A stretch of DNA of 21,737 bases from IMG/VR virus record IMGVR_UViG_3300044922_000090, positions 1 to 21,737 of that record. The stretch is one strand, 5' to 3'. The notes under the pieces are model-generated. The model saw only the letters and a program-made list of their open reading frames with translations, did not search any database and was not told the origin of the DNA. This document shows positions 8,168 through 14,314 of this stretch, piece after piece. The first letter of the stretch is position 1, and each line of letters starts with the position of its first letter. Source of the DNA: a virus. A program made the translations under genes and the position numbers.

Positions 8168-8874
8168 CTACGGCATCGCCTTCATCAGCAGCAGCGCGTT
8201 CATGAACTCCCGCGCTGGCATGTTGAACACCTGATCCATGCGCAGCGGATCTTTGCCGGCCATGCGGTAGACCACACCGACCCAGCCGTAGTTCGGCTTT
8301 TTTACGCCTTGGCCGTTGTCGTCGTCTTCCCCTGATCCGTCAAAGACTTCCGCATAATCGTCAACAAAGGCTCTGAAAGCTGCAAAAAAAAAGCGGCATA
8401 ACCCCAAACGTCACTCATGTTCATCTGCAACATCGCCTCTGCGCGCTGCTTATGCCCCTTGCCATCGTACGCCTTCGGCCACCACTTCCACACCCTGCAC
8501 TCTCTCGAAAGCGTCGCCAAGATCAGGTGCAAGTTGTCAATCACCCCCTGCTCGCTACTCATGTCGTAGGAATACAACTCGACCAACTGCCCTGCGCTGA
8601 TTTCGTCAATGAACCACTCAAATTGATACCACTTTCCGGCAACCTTGGCGTGACGCTTGGCAGCCAGCGACGATAGCGATTTGCTTGCGGCGTTAATCTC
8701 ACCATACCGCTTGTTGACCTCCGCTATTGTCATTTTCTTGACCTGATCAATCGGCAGGTTGTCAAGAACGGCGATGACGCCGATCTTCTTGTCGCTGGTC
8801 GTGTAGATTGCGTTGGCCTCAATAGACACAATGCGTTGGAACTGGTCGACGGTGATTTTGTTGAGTAGGCTCAT
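8168..8874 (-). CDS. Tail assembly chaperone, frameshifted (GT-like) form
   Basis: A -1 slip on T TTT TTT within 8384-8392 joins 163 codons of the short form to a 72-codon extension that ends at the stop at 8168, giving 235 residues. The extension contains NYGWVGVVYRMAGKDPLRMD and PAREFMNALLLMKAMP, and looks like a real compact domain. On its own the extension frame has only a TTG near 8407 as a possible start and no ATG before the run, so translation by frameshifting explains it better than independent initiation. Another explanation is a length error in the nine-base run, which would make one continuous 235-residue gene. The coordinates given span the whole product; the two frames overlap by one base at the slip. 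Confidence 0.7.
8302..8874 (-). CDS. Tail assembly chaperone, short (G-like) form
   Basis: The protein has 190 residues from the ATG at 8874 (MSLLNKITVDQFQRIVSIEA). I prefer this start because the ATG overlaps the glycosyltransferase stop as ATGA. The protein is mostly helical, with EWFIDEISAGQLVELYSYDM near the centre and no enzyme motif. Near its end the codons GCT TTT TTT TTG form a run of nine T on the minus strand (8384-8392). A second open frame shifted by -1 begins without an ATG and continues past the stop. This layout of short frame, slippery run and overlapping downstream frame matches the G/GT tail assembly chaperones of lambda-like tails, which bind the tape measure protein and load tail tube subunits. 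The family call is inferred from layout more than from sequence. Confidence 0.72.
   Translation of the reverse strand: MSLLNKITVDQFQRIVSIEANAIYTTSDKKIGVIAVLDNLPIDQVKKMTIAEVNKRYGEINAASKSLSSLAAKRHAKVAGKWYQFEWFIDEISAGQLVELYSYDMSSEQGVIDNLHLILATLSRECRVWKWWPKAYDGKGHKQRAEAMLQMNMSDVWGYAAFFLQLSEPLLTIMRKSLTDQGKTTTTAKA
8384..8392 (-). promoter_or_regulatory. Predicted -1 ribosomal frameshift site
   Basis: This is a run of nine T on the minus strand containing the heptamer T TTT TTT in the chaperone frame. It lies 82 bases before the stop of the short form. I did not confirm a downstream stimulatory structure by eye. Confidence 0.65.
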
Positions 8875-9743
8875 GCTTTCAAGGCTTGGATGTATAATGC
8901 GTAAAGTTGCTTGCACACGCTTTCGGCGCGGTAGTCTGCAATGTCGCCGGGTACCGTCAGCATCTCGCGCTTTGTCACCGCCCCTTCAGCGTTGAAGTGA
9001 TAACTCATCACCGCCTTGCCGCACATCCACGCTTCAATCGTTGTCCTGCCGATGTGCAGGCCACAGGCAAAGTGACAACCCTTGACCAGCGTTTCGATAT
9101 TGCTCACCGCCTCGCAGTAGTGGATTGGGTAGCGACTTTTTAAGTCTTCGAGGAAATCGCCGTTGTTGTAGCCTACCAAGACAAAATGCCTGTCGTTATC
9201 ATTACACCACGCCGCCGCATCGTAAATCATAGCCTTGCGCATGTAGTCAAGCGTTCCGGCCAGTAAAACGTAACCGCCATCCTGTATTCCGTCCGTATTA
9301 AATCGGGTATAATCGACAGGGTTGTAGATGACGTGTATTTTATTCAATGGAACGCCATATCGCGCGTGTATTTCGTCTTTCTCATGCTGCGCTATGCTGA
9401 TGTACCTCTTGATGCTTTCGTGCTTCACAGGTCGCTCTAAATCGAAATAGACGCTGTGTATCGTCGCAACCTTCGGCGTTTGTGGGAATAGCGCACACAA
9501 GTAATCGGTGACCTGCTTGTGCTGAACGTGAATGACGTTGTAGGCTTCGCGCCCTGTCAACTCTGCAAATGGTTTAATCAGCACCCCCGCCATCTGCGCC
9601 TCTGCGATCATCGGGTAGTCCATGTATGGTGACGTGACCGTGACCTTATGCCCCATAGCCTTCAATCCCTTGGCAACCTGCAAGACGTAAAGTTCCGACC
9701 CTGTGTACTGGCGGAAGAACAATGATGCTATTAGTATGTTCAT
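8871..9743 (-). CDS. GT4-like glycosyltransferase
   Basis: The protein has 290 residues and reads like a small GT-B glycosyltransferase. The N-terminal Rossmann half starts MNILIASLFFRQYTGSELYV and contains ALKGLxAMGH-type sequence (VAKGLKAMGHKVTVTSPY) and IHVQHKQVTDYL. The interdomain region has HVIYNPVDYTRFN at about 137-149. The C-terminal donor half has YVLLAGTLDYMRK at about 158-169 and HIGRTTIEAWMCGKAV at about 230-245, which carries the conserved Glu of the EX7E-like donor site. It should move a sugar from a nucleotide donor in the cytoplasm. The start overlaps the acetyltransferase stop (ATGA), and the stop overlaps the chaperone start, so the enzyme is embedded in the late operon. 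The acceptor is unknown: capsid or tail protein, phage DNA, and host surface glycan are all possible. Confidence 0.8.
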   Translation of the reverse strand: MNILIASLFFRQYTGSELYVLQVAKGLKAMGHKVTVTSPYMDYPMIAEAQMAGVLIKPFAELTGREAYNVIHVQHKQVTDYLCALFPQTPKVATIHSVYFDLERPVKHESIKRYISIAQHEKDEIHARYGVPLNKIHVIYNPVDYTRFNTDGIQDGGYVLLAGTLDYMRKAMIYDAAAWCNDNDRHFVLVGYNNGDFLEDLKSRYPIHYCEAVSNIETLVKGCHFACGLHIGRTTIEAWMCGKAVMSYHFNAEGAVTKREMLTVPGDIADYRAESVCKQLYALYIQALKA

Positions 9744-10207
9744 GTCTTCTGTTTAATTGGTCGCGCTGGGTTGCCATACGCAAGAAAGCCATCGGGAATG
9801 TCACGCGTCACCACACTACCGGCGCCGATCAAAGCGTCAACGCCGATGCGCACTCCGCAGACAATCGTGCTGTTTGCCCCGACGCTGCATCCTTTGCAAA
9901 AGTAGGTAGATCGAAACCTGCCGTTGTTCTTCCAGTCGCCGTAAACGCTTGGGTAGTAGTCGTTGGTCGTCACCACATTCGGGCCGATGAATACATCATT
10001 GCCAATGATGCAGCCGTGGTAGATCAACGCGTGATTTTGGATTTTGACGTTGTTGCCAATTTGAACGCCAGTGTCAATGTGCGCGCCTTCGCCGATGACG
10101 CAGTTGTCGCCGATTTTAGCACCTGTGCGAATGTGAGCAAATGCCCATACTTTGACGTTTTCACCAAGTTCAACGCCCTCTTCAATTATTGCGGTTGGAT
10201 GTATCAT
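9740..10207 (-). CDS. WlbB/FdtC-like sugar N-acetyltransferase
   Basis: The protein has 155 residues and consists of hexapeptide repeats of a left-handed beta helix (IHPTAIIEEGVELGENVKVW and onwards). After the first coils comes NVVTTNDYYPSVYGDW, like the Asn-Asp-x-x-Pro loop of the WlbB/WbpD and FdtC acetyltransferases. The C-terminal coils read CSVGANSTIVCGVRIGVDAL, and the end GNPARPIK is the family signature. These enzymes transfer acetyl from acetyl-CoA to an amino group on a nucleotide-linked sugar. The gene starts 12 bases after the large terminase stop and overlaps the glycosyltransferase by four bases, so the pair probably acts in one pathway. At 155 residues it is shorter than most WlbB proteins but keeps the full core. 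The precise substrate cannot be assigned. Confidence 0.82.
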   Translation of the reverse strand: MIHPTAIIEEGVELGENVKVWAFAHIRTGAKIGDNCVIGEGAHIDTGVQIGNNVKIQNHALIYHGCIIGNDVFIGPNVVTTNDYYPSVYGDWKNNGRFRSTYFCKGCSVGANSTIVCGVRIGVDALIGAGSVVTRDIPDGFLAYGNPARPIKQKT

Positions 10208-10219
10208 GCTACAAATCTA

Positions 10220-11395
10220 CTACATGATCACGTACCTGCCTCCAGCGTTGGCTGATAGCTTGTTTAGCGCGACGTAACGCACCGCGTCAATGGCGTGGTT
10301 GTACCGGTCAATCGGCACACCCAACGACGCGCCAGTTCGATCCGTGTCCCAAGTGTAGTTCCTCAACTCCTTAATCAGGTTCGTCGATTCGCGCGTGACA
10401 AATAGCGGCTGACGTTTGAGGATGTCGATTGAGTTCCTGATGCTATCGGCGCCCTTCGTCGCCGGGTGTATGTTGAAGCCGAGGCGATGCACCTCCTCAA
10501 TGCTCTTGGGTTCAGCACTGTCAGCGATGATCGGCCACGACCTGCCAATGCCCAGCTTGCGTAGGTGTTCAGCGATGTCTTGGTTGGTCAGGCCTGATGA
10601 GTAGAGCAACTCATGCAGGAGGATAGTGCTGCCTCGCTTGTAGACGGCAACCACCGCCGTGGGATCGTTCGTGTACCCCCAGTCCAAGCCGATGGCTACC
10701 AGCTTATCACCAGCAAAGTCGATGCCGTCCACCTGCTGCCAATCGTCGAAGACCACGCCCTGCAATGATCCGACTTCACCCAAGCCGTAGACCTTCCACC
10801 AGTTCGCCCAGTACGTCGATGTCGCCGCCTTGACCTGCGCCGCTTCGATGTCGTCGCGGATCGTAGCCGGAAGCGCCTCATTGTCGCGGTAGGTCAGCAC
10901 AATCAACTCACTGTCTTGCTCTGCCAATACTTCGGTATGCGCCCAGAACTCCGACACAGGGTTGAAGTCGATGTAGATGGCTTCGCTCGTTCTGATGGCC
11001 AGCTGATGGTACGCCTCGAAGTCGATGTTGTTGGCCTCATTGATGTATAGCACCTGCCGCCGTGCGCCGCGTAGCTTCGCCTCTTGATCTGCACTGAAGA
11101 ACTCAATCGTGCTGCCGTTGGCAAAGGTGTATGTCAGCAGCGTCTTGTTCCAGCCTTCATCACGCCAGCGGTTCGTCCACTGCATGACCTTGCCAAAGTC
11201 CTTCATTGCGCCACGTCGTAGATGCGGGATTGATTCAGACACGACGCTGATCTCGGTCTTGGCCTTGGCTGCTATGTGGATCAGGACTGCCAGTATTGCG
11301 TATGTTTTTCCAGCACTTGTGCCGCCTTGGATGACTTTCTTTCGGGCAGTCATCCGCCGTATGCGTTTTATCGCGGTGGTGTGCTGGAAACTCAT
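10220..11395 (-). CDS. Terminase large subunit
   Basis: The protein has 391 residues and both expected domains. The ATPase half has the Walker A motif QGGTSAGKT (residues 23-31) and the Walker B-like strand QVLYINEANNI with Glu120. The nuclease half has the RNase H-like acidic residues: GLDWGYTNDPTAV (Asp238), IIADSAEPKSIEE (Asp292) and RYNHAIDAVRYV (Asp370). The protein packages DNA into the prohead through the portal, using ATP, and cuts the concatemer. The length and motif order fit the Terminase_3 type. The start overlaps the MazG-like gene stop as ATGA. The next gene is the acetyltransferase rather than the portal gene usually found there. Confidence 0.95.
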   Translation of the reverse strand: MSFQHTTAIKRIRRMTARKKVIQGGTSAGKTYAILAVLIHIAAKAKTEISVVSESIPHLRRGAMKDFGKVMQWTNRWRDEGWNKTLLTYTFANGSTIEFFSADQEAKLRGARRQVLYINEANNIDFEAYHQLAIRTSEAIYIDFNPVSEFWAHTEVLAEQDSELIVLTYRDNEALPATIRDDIEAAQVKAATSTYWANWWKVYGLGEVGSLQGVVFDDWQQVDGIDFAGDKLVAIGLDWGYTNDPTAVVAVYKRGSTILLHELLYSSGLTNQDIAEHLRKLGIGRSWPIIADSAEPKSIEEVHRLGFNIHPATKGADSIRNSIDILKRQPLFVTRESTNLIKELRNYTWDTDRTGASLGVPIDRYNHAIDAVRYVALNKLSANAGGRYVIM

Positions 11396-11586
11396 CCACC
11401 CTTGTCTATCTCCCCCTTCAACTTCTCAACATATACGGCCGCATCCATCAACTCCTCCTGCAGGTGTTGCAACCACTGGATCAGCGTCAGGTCATCCCTC
11501 TCCATCGTTGTGCCGTACTTCTCCTTGCCCTTTTCTGCTCTTGTCCTAAGTTGGGCAACAACGGCTTCGGTGATTGCGTCAGTCAT
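11392..11586 (-). CDS. Small MazG-like helical protein
   Basis: The protein has 64 residues from the ATG at 11586 (MTDAITEAVVAQLRTRAEKG). An upstream in-frame alternative at 11649 lies deep in the terminase small subunit gene, so I did not choose it. The pattern KEKYGTTMERDDLT followed by LQHLQEELMDAAVYVEKL resembles the second half of phage all-alpha nucleotide pyrophosphohydrolases, where EELMDA supplies metal-binding acidic residues. It lacks the full set of four helices, so activity is uncertain and a dimer would be needed. It overlaps the small terminase by eight bases and the large terminase by four, and so sits between the two packaging subunits. It could instead be an accessory packaging protein that kept only the fold. 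Confidence 0.55.
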   Translation of the reverse strand: MTDAITEAVVAQLRTRAEKGKEKYGTTMERDDLTLIQWLQHLQEELMDAAVYVEKLKGEIDKGG

Positions 11587-11923
11587 TGAATAGAGGCTGC
11601 TCGATTTTGACGTCTGCGGTGATTTCTTGCTTTGGCAATCCGTAGACACGTGATAACAATGTTTCCAGCGAATAGAGCGTGCCTTTCTCCAGCGACTTGC
11701 GCATCGCCCCTGCTATGGTCTTTTCCAGTATTGTCGCGCTTGGGTTCTCGTACACGCCTTTCAGTTCCTCAATAGTCATGGCCATCATAGCTTGGATCGT
11801 GTCGTTGATTTCGCTGCGCTTGTAGCCGTTTGCCGCCAGCGTCGTGACGTACTTACGCGGCCTCCCATTCGGGTTGCCGCTGGTTCCCTTTTGAAATTGT
11901 GTATGTTCAGGAGGCGTTGGCAT
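11579..11923 (-). CDS. Terminase small subunit (DUF5681-like)
   Basis: The protein has 114 residues. The N-terminus carries FQKGTSGNPNGRPRKYV, the signature of DUF5681-type proteins, which are often the small terminase in Bacteroidota phages. The rest is helical (DTIQAMMAMTIEELKGVYEN, then TILEKTIAGAMRKSLEKGTL) and ends with an acidic tail. A small terminase recognises phage DNA and hands it to the large subunit. The call rests on the N-terminal motif, on helical content and on the position one gene ahead of the large terminase. The start follows the methyltransferase stop by eight bases, with an A-rich stretch before the ATG. Confidence 0.75.
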   Translation of the reverse strand: MPTPPEHTQFQKGTSGNPNGRPRKYVTTLAANGYKRSEINDTIQAMMAMTIEELKGVYENPSATILEKTIAGAMRKSLEKGTLYSLETLLSRVYGLPKQEITADVKIEQPLFND

Positions 11924-11931
11924 TTTCCCTG

Positions 11932-13164
11932 TTATTGCCCTGTTTTGTATGGTTGCCCATTGCGCTTGACTTCAAGGCTTGGGTCAAGTTTCATCATACG
12001 GTCAACGATGACCTGGCAGTACTTGGGGTCGTATTCAACCAAGTAAGCCTTGCGATTCATTTGATGACAAGCCACCATTGTGGTTCCGCTTCCACCAAAG
12101 CCGTCTGCAACAATATCTCCCTGCTTGGAACTATTGCCTATTTGATACCCAATTAGTGGAACTGGCTTCATTGTTGGATGTTCCTTGTTTTTAGATGGTC
12201 GGTCAAATTCAAGCACGGTTGTTTGTTTTCTCCCTCCTTTCCAAAAGTGACCAGACCCAACCTTCCAACCATAAAGACAAGGCTCGTGTTCTTTAACCCA
12301 TTCCCACGATTCAGCGGAAACCCCTTCCAAACAAGATTCATGCTTCCATTGGTAGTCCTGACGACCCATAACTAAACAATTCTTTATCCAAACGAGGCAT
12401 TGCTTTAATAATAAACCGCTTGCCATAAACTGATTTCTAAATTGAGTTTCAGGTGCGCCTGGTGGCGACCATACATACCAAGGCGAACCCGCCTTTGAGT
12501 AAGAATTTAATGCAGTAAAAAAATCGTACAAAAACTTATCAAAATCTTCATCTTTTTGTTTGTCATTTACGATTTTAAGTTTATCCTTTGTCTTTCCTTC
12601 ATAGTCCACATTGTAGGGAGGGTCAGTCACAACAAGGTCAGCCATTTGATTGTCAAACAACTTTGCAAAAGTGTCGGTTTGCGTACTATCCCCGCAAAGC
12701 AAACGATGCGGTCCAATTTCAAACAAATCACCCAGCACGATGTCGGTCGTGATTTGGTCGGGTATCTCGTAGTCATCCTCCTCCGCTTCCAATTCCTTCG
12801 GGTCGTCAAATGCAGGAATGTCAAGACCCCACTCCTCCAACTGCTCGGCATCCCACTCATTCGCCAGCATCTCCCAATCCCACTCCCCGAAGCCGACGTT
12901 GTCTTTGATGATAAACTGCCGCTGCTTATCCTCATCCCAGTCCACAATCTCAATAGGTACTTCCTTCCATCCTGCCTCCTTCATCGCCTTGAGCCGCATG
13001 TTGCCGCCCAGTACGATCATATCGCTATTCACGACAACAGGCCGCACAGTTGCCATCTCTGGCAGTTCTTTTAGCGACTGCACCAGCTTGGCAAACTTCT
13101 CATCCTTGATTACTCGCGGATTGTTCGGGTTCGGCTTTATGTCTTTTATCGGTGTCAGCTTCAT
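11932..13164 (-). CDS. ParB-like domain fused to DNA methyltransferase
   Basis: The protein has 410 residues. The N-terminal part (about 1-115) looks like a ParB/sulfiredoxin-type domain, with IKPNPNNPRVIKDEKF at 9-24 and DMIVLGGNMRLKAMKEAGW at 48-66. The C-terminal part is a beta-class adenine-N6 or cytosine-N4 methyltransferase: catalytic motif DPPY at 181-184, target region in between, and the SAM-binding motif FGGSGTT at 356-362 after HPTMKP. It probably modifies phage DNA, perhaps to escape host restriction; no restriction enzyme is nearby. The AT-rich middle of the gene (about 12070-12720) differs sharply from its GC-rich ends, which suggests segmental recombination. The start overlaps the small upstream gene as ATGA. 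Confidence 0.9.
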   Translation of the reverse strand: MKLTPIKDIKPNPNNPRVIKDEKFAKLVQSLKELPEMATVRPVVVNSDMIVLGGNMRLKAMKEAGWKEVPIEIVDWDEDKQRQFIIKDNVGFGEWDWEMLANEWDAEQLEEWGLDIPAFDDPKELEAEEDDYEIPDQITTDIVLGDLFEIGPHRLLCGDSTQTDTFAKLFDNQMADLVVTDPPYNVDYEGKTKDKLKIVNDKQKDEDFDKFLYDFFTALNSYSKAGSPWYVWSPPGAPETQFRNQFMASGLLLKQCLVWIKNCLVMGRQDYQWKHESCLEGVSAESWEWVKEHEPCLYGWKVGSGHFWKGGRKQTTVLEFDRPSKNKEHPTMKPVPLIGYQIGNSSKQGDIVADGFGGSGTTMVACHQMNRKAYLVEYDPKYCQVIVDRMMKLDPSLEVKRNGQPYKTGQ

Positions 13165-13352
13165 GCCTCAATGTTTGTGACGATGTCAATGATCTTTTCT
13201 ATGACCGCGACCTTCGCGTGCATCGCGTTGGGTGCTGTGCTGTCTTCGAGCGAATCCAATACGTTTGACAGGTTTGTCAACAGGTGTCCGCGATCCTGCC
13301 AGTCGAGTGCGCGCGCTTCCTGTTCGATTGTAATGTCGGGTTGTGTCTGCAT
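13161..13352 (-). CDS. Small helical protein of unknown function
   Basis: The protein has 63 residues beginning MQTQPDITIEQEARALDWQD. It is predicted to be helical and acidic, with a Leu/Val/Ile-rich heptad-like second half (VLDSLEDSTAPNAMHAKVAV). No family was recognised. Its stop overlaps the methyltransferase start as ATGA, and it begins one base after the upstream gene's stop codon, so it belongs to the operon and may be coupled to the methyltransferase. Confidence 0.6.
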   Translation of the reverse strand: MQTQPDITIEQEARALDWQDRGHLLTNLSNVLDSLEDSTAPNAMHAKVAVIEKIIDIVTNIEA

Positions 13353-13353
13353 G

Positions 13354-13821
13354 TCAATCTTCGTTTAGTTCACCTAATTCTCGCAGCTTGTTCCTACTCC
13401 ACCCAAGCGCCGCCTTGCCGCCCCATAGCAGGTAGCTGATGTAACCACAGTCGCTGGTGCTGTCTGCGTTGTCGTAGTACGTTTCCGCACGCGATAGGTA
13501 GCTGTGCATCCGCTTGATCGTTTCAACGCTGATGCCTTCGCCTTTGGCCAGTTGCTGCGCCCTGACCTTGCCAGTTTGCGTTGCGCACTTGTTGCCGTTG
13601 CGCTCGTTCAGCTCAATGCCGCGCTTGGCGTTGTTGCGCACACCCTCGCCGTAGTCTGCGTAGGTGTCAGCAAAGGCGCTGCGGTCTGCCTCCCACTGCC
13701 TCGCGCAAACAAGGTAGCGCTGCTGCTGGCTCGGGAACTCGCTGGCAGTTTTGTCATCACCCATGCAACGCTGGATGAAGTCCGTTTTGCTTTCGCTGTC
13801 TGTTGGTGTAGGTAGTGGCAT
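13354..13821 (-). CDS. Conserved phage protein (MPLPTPTD family)
   Basis: The protein has 155 residues from the ATG at 13821. An in-frame ATG at 13836 overlaps the upstream stop as ATGA and adds five residues. I prefer the second start because MPLPTPTDSESKTDFIQRCM is a typical N-terminus for this kind of phage protein, and because the GATATTTA box lies five bases before it. Two parts are visible: a short N-terminal motif ending in FPSQQQRYLVCARQWE, and a domain with KVRAQQLAKGEGISVETIKRMHS, YDNADSTSDCGYI and LLWGGKAALGWSRNKL. In other phages this second domain is found near head protease or portal genes (recalled, not searched). Its biochemical role is unknown to me. Confidence 0.7.
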   Translation of the reverse strand: MPLPTPTDSESKTDFIQRCMGDDKTASEFPSQQQRYLVCARQWEADRSAFADTYADYGEGVRNNAKRGIELNERNGNKCATQTGKVRAQQLAKGEGISVETIKRMHSYLSRAETYYDNADSTSDCGYISYLLWGGKAALGWSRNKLRELGELNED

Positions 13822-13826
13822 AGTAG

Positions 13827-13834
13827 TAAATATC
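13827..13834 (-). promoter_or_regulatory. GATATTTA start box, MPLPTPTD gene
   Basis: The minus strand reads GATATTTA, followed by 5 bases and the ATG at 13821. An upstream ATG at 13836 overlaps the box. It decides between the two possible starts in favour of 13821. Confidence 0.5.
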
Positions 13835-14063
13835 ATTGAGTCGATAATCGTGCGCGTGCGTCCATTGCGTCAGCCATCATCTCCTGTAATCGGGAAACGG
13901 CGCATGATCCACACCACCAGTTCGTCCGTCCGTAGCCGTTGGCGTTAGCCACGTTCTCCAGCATCGACACCTCGCCCGGTGAGAGCGACATCGTCTGCGA
14001 TGCATAGTAGCCGTCAAGCTTGTGCTTCACCGATAGCACCTGCATTGCTTCGTCAAGTGTCAT
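13833..14063 (-). CDS. Small protein with CGSC motif, unknown function
   Basis: The protein has 76 residues beginning MTLDEAMQVLSVKHKLDGYY. A conserved-looking NWWCGSCAVSRLQEMM segment near residues 48-63 holds a Cys-x-x-Cys pair that could bind metal or form a disulfide. No family was recognised with confidence. It overlaps the preceding membrane protein gene as ATGA and the next gene in the same way if that gene's upstream ATG is used. A role in DNA metabolism or late gene timing would be speculation. Confidence 0.6.
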   Translation of the reverse strand: MTLDEAMQVLSVKHKLDGYYASQTMSLSPGEVSMLENVANANGYGRTNWWCGSCAVSRLQEMMADAMDARARLSTQ

Positions 14064-14314
14064 TTCTCCGACAGTTTAATGATCAGCACCGTCAGCCCGG
14101 CTGAAGAAAGACCGACAGGAATAGCAAGTAGCCAGTGCAGGCTGGAGGCTGTGATGGTCAGCACCACACCCCACCAAAAGGCGAGGCAGGTCAGGCAGGT
14201 CAGCGGCTTGCACCTCGCATAGCGGTAGTACCACGCTGGCAGGACGTTATAGCGGTTCATCGCCAAGGAAGTCATAGTGGCCAAAAGCAAGATAGTAATC
14301 AGGTCCAAGTTCAT
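14060..14314 (-). CDS. Small membrane protein with CxxC pair
   Basis: The protein has 84 residues beginning MNLDLITILLLATMTSLAMN. Hydrophobic stretches lie at about 4-19, 44-58 and 62-79, so two or three membrane passes are likely. Between them is a short loop with CKPLTCLTCLAFWWGVV, whose Cys residues sit against the membrane. The pattern recalls the DUF1360-type membrane proteins, but that similarity is weak. A holin is conceivable from size alone, but no lysin is adjacent. The first 68 bases overlap the sigma-like gene; internal ATGs at 14275 and 14260 would shorten the first hydrophobic segment, so I kept the upstream start. Confidence 0.6.
   Translation of the reverse strand: MNLDLITILLLATMTSLAMNRYNVLPAWYYRYARCKPLTCLTCLAFWWGVVLTITASSLHWLLAIPVGLSSAGLTVLIIKLSEK

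Noticed and set aside
8168-8407. Independent 79-residue gene after the chaperone
   Set aside because: It has only a TTG as possible start inside the chaperone frame; a -1 frameshift product explains it better.
11932-13352. Restriction-modification or BREX-like defence system
   Set aside because: Only a methyltransferase with a ParB-like domain is present; no nuclease, ATPase or phosphatase partner lies beside it, so it fits a solitary phage methyltransferase.
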